Origin: Roseiarcus sp963813195
GTDB lineage: Bacteria > Pseudomonadota > Alphaproteobacteria > Rhizobiales > Beijerinckiaceae
Reading direction: 5' to 3'
DNA: 64,000 nucleotides
Assembly (NCBI GenBank): GCA_963813195.1
Contig: CAWEYC010000034.1
Span: forward strand, 186,001 to 250,000
Shown: piece after piece, positions 8,777 through 17,041 of the stretch
Layout of the letters: every line of letters starts with the position of its first letter
How positions within the stretch are numbered: the first letter of the stretch is position 1
Program-made: the position numbers and the translations under genes
The notes under the pieces: model-generated
Seen by the model: only the letters and a program-made list of their open reading frames with translations
What the model was told of the DNA's origin: nothing
Database searches by the model: none

Positions 8777-8999
8777 TTGCACGTGCGCCCTCCACTCGGG
8801 TTTGAGGAGACGTGAGCAATCATGTTGTCGCACTCCACCGGCTTGAGCGCTTCGCGCGGGGTGAGCCCCGGGGGGCGGCGGAAGCCGGGATGGCCACATT
8901 CAAGCCGTGGACGCATTGCTGCAATGCGGCCAAATGCATTGCTGTTCGGCCTAGTTTGTGGCATGAGCGCGCGCGTCGAAGCAATCTCCAAGGGAAGCA

Positions 9000-9416
9000 A
9001 TGTCGTTTTTGAACAGCAATAATTTCCTCGATCGCCAGGCGGCCGCCGCAAAGGCCCGTAAAGCGCTGGCCGAGAAGTTCCTCTCCCGCCCGAAATACGA
9101 CCCGCAGGATCCCGCAGTCATCGAACGCGAGGCCAAGCGCCGAGCCATACTCGAAGCCCGCGCCGAGCGCGAAGTCGAACGGCTGAAGCGCAAGGCCGAG
9201 GCCGAAGCTGCCGAAGCGGCGCGCCGCGCCGCCGAGGAAGCGGCGCGCCACGAAGCGCTTCGTCTTGAGGCGCTGGCGCACGAGGCGGCCGAAGCGGCGC
9301 GCCGCGAGGAGGAAGCGCGGCTCGAATATGAGCGCAAGCTCGACCGTGACGCCCGCTACGCCGCGCGCAAGGAGCGCAAGAAGAAGGCGAAGAGCGCAAT
9401 CGAGCGCTACCGCTGA
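9000..9416 (+). CDS. DUF6481 family coiled-coil protein
   Basis: A 138-residue, highly charged protein starting MSFLNSNNFLDRQAAAAKAR with a short globular start (KFLSRPKYDPQDPAVIERE) followed by a long Ala/Glu/Arg-rich helix (about residues 43-125) that must form a coiled coil or single alpha-helix, ending in a lysine-rich tail. Proteins with this FxxRQ-AAA-KA start and length are common in Alphaproteobacteria and carry the DUF6481 label; their function is unknown. It ends 86 bases before homoserine dehydrogenase on the same strand. The family name is from remembered consensus and should be checked by profile search. Confidence 0.75.
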   Translation: MSFLNSNNFLDRQAAAAKARKALAEKFLSRPKYDPQDPAVIEREAKRRAILEARAEREVERLKRKAEAEAAEAARRAAEEAARHEALRLEALAHEAAEAARREEEARLEYERKLDRDARYAARKERKKKAKSAIERYR

Positions 9417-9502
9417 CACGCCCCGATTGATCGCTGGCGTCAAGTCGGGCAAGAAGGCCTGGAGTTGGCCAACTCGGCTTCTTCGACGGGGCGAACGATC
9501 GA

Positions 9503-10804
9503 ATGTTGAAATCACTTCGCGTCGGCGTGGCGGGTTTAGGGAGTGTCGGCTCCGCGCTGGTCAGGCTCCTCGAGCGCGGGCGCGCCGACTTGACCGCGCG
9601 TACGGGTTGCGAGATCGCCATCGTCGGGGTCAGCGCGCGCAGCCGGCACGACCGCGGTCTCAATCTTGCCGATGCGACCTTCTACGATGACGCTGTATCC
9701 CTTGCGGCCGATGGAAATCTCGACGTCTTCGTCGAATTGATCGGCGGCGCCGAAGGGCCAGCCTTCGAGGCGGCAAAGGCCGCTCTGTCGCGTGGTGTGC
9801 CGCTCGTCACCGCCAACAAGGCGATGATTGCGGCGCACGGCCTGGAACTCGCGCGACTTGCCGAGGCGCATGGCGCGCCTCTGGCGTTCGAGGCTGCGGT
9901 CGGCGGGGGAATTCCCGTCATCAAGACGCTGCGGGAAGGTTTGGCCGGCAACACGATTCGTCGCGTCTCCGGCATCTTGAACGGCACGTGCAACTATATC
10001 CTGTCGCGAATGGAGACCGACGGACTGCCGTTCGACGTCTGCCTCGCCGACGCGCAGAGGCTCGGTTATGCCGAGGCGGATCCGACTTTCGATATCGGCG
10101 GCTTCGATTCGGCGCACAAGCTCGCGATCCTCGCGTCGCTGGCGTTCGGAGCCAAGATCGACGCCGACGCGGTTTCGGTCGAGGGCATCGAGACGATCAG
10201 CCTCGCCGACCTCGCCGCCGCCGACGAGCTTGGCTATCGCGTCAAACTCCTCGGCGTCGCCGAGCGGACGCAAAAGGGGGTCGAGCAGCGCGTTCATCCG
10301 ACCATGGTCGCCAAATCCGAGCCGCTTGCGCAGACTATGGGCGTTCTCAATGCGGTGACGATCGACGGCGACGCGGTCGGGGCGCTGACTCTGGTCGGGG
10401 CGGGTGCGGGCGGCGACGCCACGGCCTCCGCGGTTGCGGCGGATATCGTCGACATCGCGCGCGGTCACCGCATGCCCGCGTTCGGGCGTCCGGTCGACGC
10501 GCTGGAGGACGCCGAGCGCGTGCCCATGCAGCGTCACGAAGGCGGCTATTATGTGCGTCTCGCCGTCGTCGATCGCCCGGGTTCAATGGCGACGATCGCA
10601 ACGCGCATGGGAGAGCGCAATATCTCGCTCGAAGCGATCATGCAAAAGCGCCCGGCCAAGGGGGCGCCGGCGACCGACATCGCGCCTGTCGTGCTGATCA
10701 CGCACGCGACCACGGAAACCTCGATCCGCGAAGCGCTCGCGCTGGCGGTCGGCGACGGGGTGGTGAAGGAAAAGCCCCAGGTCATCCGTATCGAGCGGGC
10801 TTAG
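9503..10804 (+). CDS. hom: Homoserine dehydrogenase
   Basis: The enzyme reduces aspartate semialdehyde to homoserine, the branch point to threonine and methionine. The 433 residues are full length for the monofunctional ACT-containing form. An N-terminal nucleotide-binding motif VGVAGLGSVGSAL (residues 7-19) is followed by VTANKAMIAAHG, FEAAVGGGIPVIKTLREGL, the signature GILNGTCNYIL and YAEADPTFDIGG. A C-terminal ACT domain (from about residue 350, YYVRLAVVDRPGSMATIA) implies allosteric control, usually by threonine. The gene ends with four bases overlapping the convergent copD gene, so transcription of the two meets head to head. Confidence 0.97.
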   Translation: MLKSLRVGVAGLGSVGSALVRLLERGRADLTARTGCEIAIVGVSARSRHDRGLNLADATFYDDAVSLAADGNLDVFVELIGGAEGPAFEAAKAALSRGVPLVTANKAMIAAHGLELARLAEAHGAPLAFEAAVGGGIPVIKTLREGLAGNTIRRVSGILNGTCNYILSRMETDGLPFDVCLADAQRLGYAEADPTFDIGGFDSAHKLAILASLAFGAKIDADAVSVEGIETISLADLAAADELGYRVKLLGVAERTQKGVEQRVHPTMVAKSEPLAQTMGVLNAVTIDGDAVGALTLVGAGAGGDATASAVAADIVDIARGHRMPAFGRPVDALEDAERVPMQRHEGGYYVRLAVVDRPGSMATIATRMGERNISLEAIMQKRPAKGAPATDIAPVVLITHATTETSIREALALAVGDGVVKEKPQVIRIERA

Positions 10805-11675
10805 AACGGATCGAGCAGAGCGAATGCACTCACCAGCCCGACGACTACAACCCCGAGGACAACCTCGGCGATGCTCGTCTTCATCATCAGACGGAGTGCG
10901 GGCGCGTCGGGCTTAAGGCGCGGCGCCAGTAAATAGCGGTTGAGAAGCGCAATCGAGACCATCGTCGCCACAAGCGCGATCTTCACGCAAAGGAGGGCGC
11001 GGTATGGCGTCGTCGGCGGAAACGGCGCCGCGCCGCTCGTCAACGCGATATTGACGGCTCCGGTCAACACCACCAGCGCCACATCGAACTGCCCCCAGAA
11101 GGAGAATCGCTTCATCGCGGTCACCGCATCCCGGCGCAGCGCGGGTTCGCGGTAGAAGGTCAGGCAGAGTGCGAACGGCAGCAGGCCGCCGAGCCAAGCT
11201 CCGGTCGTCAGAAGATGGAGCGCGTGGTTGGCGCGATGAATCGCGCCGACGCCGCCCTGCTGCATCGCGGCGTGACCGACGAGGCAAGGCTCCCCAGCGA
11301 AGCGCGGAGACGACGACCATGAAGGTCGAAGGCCCGTGTCTGCCCAACGCCAGCGCGACCAACAGGAGGAGCGCGACCGGCAGCCGCCCCTGCCAGACGG
11401 CGCCGAACGCGGTGTCCATCAAGACGCCCTGCAGGACATCCGGGTCGACGAGACCGCTCCAAGAACCGGACATGGAGGCGGCCTCCAGTGCAATCCAGAC
11501 GAGCGCGCTGAGCGCCGCGACAGGGATCGCAACCGCCGCGATGCGCCGCGCGGCGGGCGTGAGGGCCCGCGCGAGGTCCGACGGAGCGAGAAGCCGGACA
11601 TAAGCGCTTACGCCAAAGAGAGCCATCGCCGATGAGAAAATGCACGAAGCGGCATGAAACGAGGGCGCTCTCCAT
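10801..11675 (-). pseudogene. copD: CopD family copper-resistance membrane protein, two frameshifts
   Basis: Three collinear fragments reconstruct one CopD protein. The first starts MESALVSCRFVHFL at 11675. After an indel near 11630 the frame continues with MALFGVSAYVRLLAPSDLAR and several hydrophobic helices to about 11300. After a second indel the protein resumes as MQQGGVGAIHRANHALHLLT and ends LVSAFALLDPF at 10801. The assembled length, about 290 residues with eight or so membrane segments, fits CopD, which is thought to move copper across the inner membrane with CopC. The His-containing segment HRANHALHLL is conserved in the family. It lies 43 bases downstream of the PCuAC gene. Both breaks are single-base changes; error or real inactivation cannot be told apart here. 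Confidence 0.85.
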
Positions 11676-11718
11676 GATTTCCTCTAATCGCCGTAGGCAG
11701 GGGAGGCGGGATCCGGCC

Positions 11719-12225
11719 TCACATCTTCATCCCTTTCATGTCTCCGCCTTTGATGGCGCCGCCCGGGCCGGCGGCCCCGATGCCTTGAACGGGGAAATCG
11801 ACCGACACCGCGCCAGCGTGCTCGAAGGTCAAAGTCGCTTTGACGGTCTCGCCCTTGACCAGCGGGCGCTTCAAGCCGGTGAACATGATGTGATAGCCGG
11901 TCGGCGCCAGCGTCACCGCGCCGTGGGCGGGGATTTCGAGGCCATCCTTGACTGCGCGCATTTTCATGACGCCGCCCTGCATGCTCATTTGGTGGACCTC
12001 GACGTCGGCGAAGTCAGCGGAGCCGCCCGTCAGCCGATCTGGGGAAGCGCCGTTGTTGCGAATCTCGAGATAGCCGGCGCCGACTTCAGCGCCCTTGGGC
12101 GTCGCGCGCGCCCACGGCTTCTCGATCGTCAAGTCGCCCGCCTTGATTTCCTGGGCGAGGGCAGGGGCCGCGCTCAGGCCGAATGCGAGCGCCAGACAGG
12201 CCGCATGGAAGCGATTCACGTTCAT
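11719..12225 (-). CDS. Periplasmic copper chaperone PCuAC
   Basis: A 168-residue secreted protein with a signal peptide (MNVNRFHAACLALAFGLSAA, cleaved after ALAQ). The mature domain carries the PCuAC copper site: a His and Met in DVEVHQMSMQGGVMKMR and a His and Met in PTGYHIMF, the H-M...H-M spacing that binds Cu(I). A short C-terminal tail GGDMKGMKM adds methionines. Such chaperones deliver copper to cytochrome oxidase and, in methanotrophs, accompany CopC/CopD. It sits between copC and copD in the minus-strand cluster, 60 bases after copC, with a stable hairpin between them. Confidence 0.93.
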   Translation of the reverse strand: MNVNRFHAACLALAFGLSAAPALAQEIKAGDLTIEKPWARATPKGAEVGAGYLEIRNNGASPDRLTGGSADFADVEVHQMSMQGGVMKMRAVKDGLEIPAHGAVTLAPTGYHIMFTGLKRPLVKGETVKATLTFEHAGAVSVDFPVQGIGAAGPGGAIKGGDMKGMKM

Positions 12226-12250
12226 CTCCTTGAAATAGGTTGTGAGGAAA

Positions 12251-12277
12251 GCCGCGCGTTCGGTCCGAACGCGCGGC
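12251..12277 (-). terminator. Strong hairpin between copC and the PCuAC gene
   Basis: A perfect 12-bp stem (GCCGCGCGTTCG paired with CGAACGCGCGGC) with a three-base loop. On the minus strand it is followed by only TTT, so it is a weak terminator candidate. It could equally act as an mRNA-stability element that gives copC and the PCuAC gene different transcript levels. Confidence 0.55.
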
Positions 12278-12285
12278 GAACCGGC

Positions 12286-12653
12286 TCAAGGCTTCACGGT
12301 GAAGTTGAAGCTGCCCTGGGTCTTATGGGTATCGACCGACACCGCGTGCCAAGTCACGGTGTAGACGCCCGGCGCAACGTCTTGCCGACCTTCGCGATCA
12401 GTACGCTCTTGTCGGCCGGATCGACGCTCGGGCGGCCAAGCGGTACAGTCCCGCCGGCCTCCGAGCTCAACGCAACCGTGCAGAAGCGCGGCTCGACCCC
12501 TTCGCTGAATTTGAGTCGGATCTCAGCGGGCGGCGCGACCGTGCTCCCGACAGAAGGCGTGGCCGTTTCGAGCTGCGCATGCGCGTAGGCCGCGGTGGCG
12601 GCGAACGCGAAGGCGAGCGAGGCAGCGAGATTGATGAGGGAATGACGAATCAT
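12286..12653 (-). pseudogene. copC: CopC-type periplasmic copper-binding protein, one frameshift
   Basis: The start at 12653 overlaps the stop of the upstream gene (ATGA), indicating translational coupling. A signal peptide ends ...AAYAHA, leaving a mature N-terminal His, the classic CopC copper ligand, followed by QLETATPSVGSTVAPP and IRLKFSEGVEP. After KVGKT near 12380 the frame breaks; the adjacent frame continues LAPGVYTVTWHAVSVDTHKT and GSFNFTVKP to a stop at 12286. That segment holds the second conserved motif, W-H-x(6)-D-x-H. One missing base restores a normal protein of about 121 residues. CopC binds Cu(II) in the periplasm and works with CopD, encoded two genes downstream. Confidence 0.88.
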
Positions 12654-13564
12654 AGCAGTCCTCCATTGAAGATCGGTTTGCCGAGCGTGTCGGGGAGGAT
12701 GTCGTCGAGGTAGAGGTCCAGCTCGCCGACGACGCCGACGCCTCGGCCGCTCGCGCTGTTCATCGGAACGATCGCTTCGAGCGCGAATTGCCACGTGTCG
12801 GCGATGTAGACCACACCGGGCTGGATCGTGCCGGTCGTCTGGTTGGTCCCCGGCGCGAAATTGTAGATCGGCGTGCTGAACGCGAATTCGGTGATCGGAA
12901 TCAGGTGCTTGAAGAACTCGTTGTCGATCTCGGCGACGTGCGAATTGTAGTAGGGCAGGCTGTATTGGACGGTGAAGCCCCAGTTGAGGTTCGTCGAGTT
13001 CTGGTTGCCGCTCGTCCAGGCTTGGCCCGGCAGGCTCTCGCTCAATTCGGCCGTCACGGCGATCGGACGCAGGATATTCAGGCTCGTGGGCAGGTCGCCG
13101 AACCCTTTGCCGATGTCGAGCACCGGCGTGTACACATTGTATGGCGTCGCCTGGCTCCCCGTGGCGGTATTGCCCCAGTCGACCTCCATGCTGACGGTAG
13201 CCATCAATTCATGGCCTGGAAGGCAGAAATTTCCCCATTGCAATTCGGTGCTCAGGCTGTCCCACCCGTATCCGCCGGGCTTTAGCCAGGTCGGCCCGTC
13301 CTGAATGACCAGCCCGACGTTGGGCGTGATGGTCTTCGACCAGGAGAAGGATCCGTCGAACTCCTGAGACCCGCCCGAATTCTGCGGTAGATAGGTTAGG
13401 GTCGGCAGCGCCAGTTCGTCGTTGACGCCGGGATCGTCGATGGCGAGGGTGGCAGGGAAGACGCGGTCGCCGCAGACGGCGTGGGCGAATGCTGGAGAAA
13501 GCCAGAGAGCGGTCGCAGCGCCGACAATAGCGCCCGATACGACCCGTAAAGTCGCGGTATTCAT
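12650..13564 (-). CDS. Exported, probably outer-membrane protein of the copper operon (unrecognised family)
   Basis: This 304-residue protein starts MNTATLRVVSGAIVGAATAL with a clear signal peptide (cleavage likely after AFAHA). The mature chain is rich in Gly, Asn, Thr and aromatic residues and alternates polar and hydrophobic residues (WGFTVQYSLPYY, WQFALEAIVPM, VGVVGELDLYLDD), as in an outer-membrane beta-barrel. It has one early Cys (HAVCGDRVFP) and a second in NFCLPGHEL. Its stop codon overlaps the copC start (ATGA), so it is made together with CopC. I do not recognise a named family; annotation pipelines might call it a MetA-pathway-like transporter. A role in moving copper or a copper ligand across the outer membrane is plausible from context only. 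Confidence 0.8.
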   Translation of the reverse strand: MNTATLRVVSGAIVGAATALWLSPAFAHAVCGDRVFPATLAIDDPGVNDELALPTLTYLPQNSGGSQEFDGSFSWSKTITPNVGLVIQDGPTWLKPGGYGWDSLSTELQWGNFCLPGHELMATVSMEVDWGNTATGSQATPYNVYTPVLDIGKGFGDLPTSLNILRPIAVTAELSESLPGQAWTSGNQNSTNLNWGFTVQYSLPYYNSHVAEIDNEFFKHLIPITEFAFSTPIYNFAPGTNQTTGTIQPGVVYIADTWQFALEAIVPMNSASGRGVGVVGELDLYLDDILPDTLGKPIFNGGLL

Positions 13565-13634
13565 TAAATGTCGCCTTGAAATCTGAAAGGAATGGGGACG
13601 CGCGCTGATAGGATCGGCGCGCGGCGGATTTGGC

Positions 13635-14117
13635 TCAGACTTCGATAGGCGGCGCGCGAGCCTGGGCGAACCCGGTCGGACGGGTCCTGGTCCCGCCGAA
13701 ATCGGCAAGCGGCATCAAAGGCGCGGCGGGAACCTCCACGCGCGCGGGCAGCGTCGGCCCGACTGCAACAAACAAGACCGTTTGCGCCGCAAACTGGCAT
13801 AACGGACAGCCGTCGTCGCAGTGGCCCTGGTGATGCCGCTCGGGCGTATTCGAGGATGTATCGCCATCGGCCTGGACGCATAGAACCGCCGCGTCCCCGA
13901 ACGTCGCCTTCAAAGTCGCGGCGACGCTCGACAGGTCCGATTGCGACTGGGGGTGATGATAAGGCAGCGCCGTAAGCTGGGCGACCAGAGCGAAGGCAGC
14001 GAGCAAAACGGCAATGCGAGGGAAAGCGAGCAAGTACAACGGACACGCTACAGCGCGCCGCCTTTTCGTTTTGCCCGCCGCGACCGACACGAGATAATCC
14101 CCTGGCGACAGCGCCAT
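13635..14117 (-). CDS. DUF2946-like small membrane protein
   Basis: A protein of about 160 residues with one N-terminal membrane segment (RIAVLLAAFALVAQLTAL) and a Cys/His-rich central part: ERHHQGHCDDGCPLCQFAA. The CxxC motif next to His residues and a second hydrophobic stretch (TVLFVAVGP) are typical of DUF2946 proteins, which travel with copper genes. It is the first gene of the minus-strand copper cluster, 70 bases before the exported protein. The start is uncertain: the ATG at 14117 has only a weak ribosome-binding site and a GTG at 14132 is possible. A metal-sensing or metal-transfer role is inferred from the motif and neighbours. Confidence 0.7.
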   Translation of the reverse strand: MALSPGDYLVSVAAGKTKRRRAVACPLYLLAFPRIAVLLAAFALVAQLTALPYHHPQSQSDLSSVAATLKATFGDAAVLCVQADGDTSSNTPERHHQGHCDDGCPLCQFAAQTVLFVAVGPTLPARVEVPAAPLMPLADFGGTRTRPTGFAQARAPPIEV

Positions 14118-14344
14118 GCTCGACCGCCGCACTTAAATGCGAACAGCGCTTGGCTGTCAATTGCGCGCCGAAAGCCTTCGCGAGGGGGATTCGCGCGCCC
14201 CGAGACAGTCGCGCCACGTCTTCGGCGCCACTTGCGCCTGAGTTTGCCCGAATCGCGCCGCGCGTCTATGGCTTGCTGCGGATCATCTCGAATAGGGTCG
14301 CGCGACCTCTCAGGTTTCAAACGCCAAGGCGCGCGTCAGGCCTC

Positions 14345-15295
14345 TTGCTCGATGCACAAAAAGCGGAGGCGGCGACGCGGACCTCGCATCCCCTGAACAG
14401 CGATGCAGGGGCGCGCGAATTGCGCATCGCCGCCATCGCCTTGATGTGTGCGGCCATGGCGTGCTTCGCTGGCCTCGATAGCTCGGCCAAGTGGCTCGGC
14501 GCGAGAAACCTTTCGCCCGTGGAAGTCGTTTGGGCGCGCTATGTCGGCGCCGCGGCGCTCGGTCTGCTTGTCGCTCGCCCGTTCGCGCGCCCGGGCGTCT
14601 TACGCTCTCACAGGCCCTGGTCGCAAGTCGTCCGGTCCTTCCTGCTGCTCGGGTCGACCATGGCCAATTTCCTCGCCCTGCGCCAACTGCAGCTCGCGGA
14701 AACCTCGACCATTTCGTTCCTGACGCCGCTTTTTGTCGCTCTCATGGCCGGGCCCTGGCTCGGCGAGCGCGTCGGCGGGGCGCGACTCCTTGCGATCGCA
14801 GTTGGCTTCGCGGGGGTCCTGATCGCGACCCGGCCAGGAACAAGCGCCTTTCAACCGATCGTCTTCGTCGCGATCGGCGGCGTCGGATGTAACGCGGCCT
14901 ATGCGCTGGCGACGCGCATGCTTGCTGGTCACGACGCGCCCGAGACGACGCTCACGTGGACTCCGATAGCCGGCGTGTCCGCGCTGACGCCGCTGCTTCC
15001 CTGGACCTGGTCGACGCCGGAGAGCCCTCACGTCTGGGTGGTCATCGGGACCATGTGCGTGTTCGGAGCGCTTGGCCATTGGCTGCCGATTCTGGCCCAT
15101 CAACGCGCGCCCGCCTCCGCGCTGACCCCGTTCAGCTACACTCAGTTGATATGGATGATTGTCGCAGGGGCGCTCGTCTTCGGCGACACTCCCCCCACCG
15201 CGACCTTGGTCGGCGCGGCGCTCGTGGTCGCCTGCGGCCTTTATCTGGTGCTGCACGAGCGCAACGGCGGCAAGCGCGCTCGCGTCGAGCAATGA
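14345..15295 (+). CDS. EamA/DMT-family transporter
   Basis: A drug/metabolite-type exporter with about ten hydrophobic helices in two EamA halves. The first half opens LRIAAIALMCAAMACFAGLD, with WARYVGAAALGLLVA and TSTISFLTPLFVALMAG; the second contains PFSYTQLIWMIVAGALVFGD. The substrate is unknown; members export amino acids, nucleotides or other metabolites. The start is not certain. The conserved family N-terminus begins about 20 codons before the first clear ATG (14444), so a non-ATG start such as TTG at 14345 is likely. The frame stays open upstream to 14150 but looks non-coding. It is divergent from the copper operon. Confidence 0.88.
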   Translation: MLDAQKAEAATRTSHPLNSDAGARELRIAAIALMCAAMACFAGLDSSAKWLGARNLSPVEVVWARYVGAAALGLLVARPFARPGVLRSHRPWSQVVRSFLLLGSTMANFLALRQLQLAETSTISFLTPLFVALMAGPWLGERVGGARLLAIAVGFAGVLIATRPGTSAFQPIVFVAIGGVGCNAAYALATRMLAGHDAPETTLTWTPIAGVSALTPLLPWTWSTPESPHVWVVIGTMCVFGALGHWLPILAHQRAPASALTPFSYTQLIWMIVAGALVFGDTPPTATLVGAALVVACGLYLVLHERNGGKRARVEQ

Positions 15296-15391
15296 GGACG
15301 AGTGACGGGGAAATGACGGGCTCGTCAGCGCGGCCCGCTTGTGAGCGGCGTCGCCATTCCGATATGATCGAGCCTGCTTCTCATCCTCAAA

Positions 15392-16405
15392 GTGTCGGGG
15401 CGGATGACATCGGTCGCGATGGATCGTGATATGGGCGCGTCGCCCCCAGAGACGGGTTTCCGGGCGAGTCCTGCTGAGCGCCCCACGGAAGCCCAAGCGC
15501 CGTTGTCCTCGTCCGCGAAAAGCCGCTGGCTCGCGTTCATCGGCGCATTCGCGATCCACGCCGCCATCCTGGGCTTGCTGATTCTCCAGTACGAGTTTGA
15601 ACCGCCGCTCACTCCGGCCGTGCGGGAAATACCGATCGAAATCGTGGTCGAAACGCCGCAGCCGAAGGAGCCGGAGAAGCCCGCGCCGAAGCCGGACCCG
15701 CCGGCGCCCACGCGCCAGGTCGAGGAGGAGCCTGCTCATGACGCTCCGAGAGCCGCCAATGACGAGAAGATCGAAAGGAAGGCGCCTGACGACGCGACAA
15801 AGGTCGCGGGCGACACTTCTACGGCGAAGGACCCGAGCCTAAATCCCGCCCCGGCGGAAAAGGCGGCCCCGACGCGAGACGGCGCGGGCCAGGCGCAGAA
15901 GAACGCGACCGCGCCCGTCGTGGACAAGGCCCCCGAGACGACCAAGACCCGCGACGCGAAGCCAGAAGAGGCCGAAGAGGAGGCGGCGGCGGACGCCAAT
16001 CCCCAACCCGAAAAGCCCCCGACCTTCGTCGGTCAGCCGTTCCCCACTTGGTCCAACGGCGGAAAATTCTCCACGTTCGACTCGGTGCCGGACATCGAAC
16101 TCGGCAGTGCGGCCATTCAGACGCCCGTTTCCGGCGGCAAGGCGAAATCGACGTATCTGACCATCCTCTACGGATTGATCATGTCTCACGTTCATATGCC
16201 CCCCGATCATGGCGGTCCGCACGAGGGAGAGATCGTCTTCACCGTCGACGGAACGGGCCGGCTCATGCAGAAACAGGTGGCGCGCCCGAGCGGATTGCAT
16301 GCGCTCGATTCCGCGGCCCTTGCCGCGATCAGCGAGGCCTCGCCGTTTCCGACCCCGCCGCAGGGCATGCCGATGCGACTGAGGTTCACCTACGGGGCGA
16401 AGTGA
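15392..16405 (+). CDS. TonB-like energy transducer (TonB C-terminal domain protein)
   Basis: A 337-residue protein with a single N-terminal membrane helix (about residues 46-66, WLAFIGAFAIHAAILGLLIL), a long periplasmic linker rich in Pro, Lys, Glu and Ala, and a C-terminal TonB-type domain (about 250-337, GEIVFTVDGTGRLMQKQVAR, then GLHALDSAALAAISEASPFP). This is the layout of TonB, which carries proton-motive energy to outer-membrane receptors. No ExbB/ExbD genes are adjacent. The start is ambiguous: GTG at 15392, or ATG at 15404, 15419 or 15431, all cytoplasmic and before the helix. It ends 18 bases before the convergent zur gene. Confidence 0.85.
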   Translation: MSGRMTSVAMDRDMGASPPETGFRASPAERPTEAQAPLSSSAKSRWLAFIGAFAIHAAILGLLILQYEFEPPLTPAVREIPIEIVVETPQPKEPEKPAPKPDPPAPTRQVEEEPAHDAPRAANDEKIERKAPDDATKVAGDTSTAKDPSLNPAPAEKAAPTRDGAGQAQKNATAPVVDKAPETTKTRDAKPEEAEEEAAADANPQPEKPPTFVGQPFPTWSNGGKFSTFDSVPDIELGSAAIQTPVSGGKAKSTYLTILYGLIMSHVHMPPDHGGPHEGEIVFTVDGTGRLMQKQVARPSGLHALDSAALAAISEASPFPTPPQGMPMRLRFTYGAK

Positions 16406-16423
16406 TCTCGGCGCGACTTCGCC

Positions 16424-16891
16424 TCAAGCCGCGGCGGCCCCGCATTCCCGGCACAGCCCGACCACCTCGACCATCTGCCGATGCGGCGCAAAACCGGCGC
16501 GCTCGGCGGCCTCCCGGAGCAGATTCGTCACGACCGCGTCCTCGATCTCGTCGCTGCGCCCGCACTTCTCGCACAGCAGCAGGACGCCTTGATGCACGTG
16601 GCCGAAATGCTCGCACGGCGCATAGGCGTTGCGGCTCTCGATCTTGTGCACGAAGCCGTTCTCGAGGAAAAACTCCAAAGTGCGGTACACGGTCGGTGGC
16701 GCGATCGGCTTTCCCTCCAGGCGCGCCAGTTCGTCGATGATCGCATAGGCGCCGAGCGGGGCGGGACTGCGGCTGAGAATCGACAGCACCCGGCGACGCA
16801 ACGCGGTCAACTGCAGCCCCTTGCTCGCGCAGGCGCTTTCGACCAGCGCCGACCACGCGGGTTCGTTCGCTTCAGGGCCGCCGGAAATCAT
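16424..16891 (-). CDS. zur: Zinc uptake regulator Zur (Fur family)
   Basis: A 155-residue Fur-family repressor. A winged-helix domain (LTALRRRVLSILSRSPAPLG, then PPTVYRTLEFFLENGFVHKI) precedes a dimerisation domain with the metal-site motif HFGHVHQGVLLLCEKCG and a terminal CxxC (GLCRECG) that forms the structural zinc site with CEKCG. It is divergent from znuA, with a palindromic operator between, which identifies it as Zur rather than Fur or Mur. I chose the ATG at 16891 because AAGGCGAGACG precedes it; a GTG at 16906 would add five residues. With zinc bound it should repress znuA-znuC-znuB and perhaps itself. Confidence 0.93.
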   Translation of the reverse strand: MISGGPEANEPAWSALVESACASKGLQLTALRRRVLSILSRSPAPLGAYAIIDELARLEGKPIAPPTVYRTLEFFLENGFVHKIESRNAYAPCEHFGHVHQGVLLLCEKCGRSDEIEDAVVTNLLREAAERAGFAPHRQMVEVVGLCRECGAAAA

Positions 16892-16972
16892 CGTCTCGCC
16901 TTTCACCGCCTATCCTTACCACGCTCACGGCGGTCCGTCGCAAGGGACACGTTCGGTGTTGCACGCCGCACC

Positions 16973-16985
16973 GTTATAACATAAC
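16973..16985. promoter_or_regulatory. Probable Zur operator
   Basis: GTTATAACATAAC is an imperfect palindrome whose outer arms GTTAT/ATAAC match exactly. It resembles the known alphaproteobacterial Zur box (core TGTTATA-n-TATAACA). CACCG before it and CGGTG after it extend the symmetry. It lies between divergent zur and znuA, 57 bases before the znuA start, where it could control both. Confidence 0.75.
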
Positions 16986-17041
16986 AATCGGTGCGCCGCG
17001 TTGTAAGAAGCGCTGCGGCATCAATGTTGGAGACATTCCCC

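Noticed and set aside
9536..10537. Long antisense frame over homoserine dehydrogenase
   Set aside because: High-GC genomes give long open antisense frames. The composition is Arg/His/Asp-rich without motifs, and the sense gene is certain.
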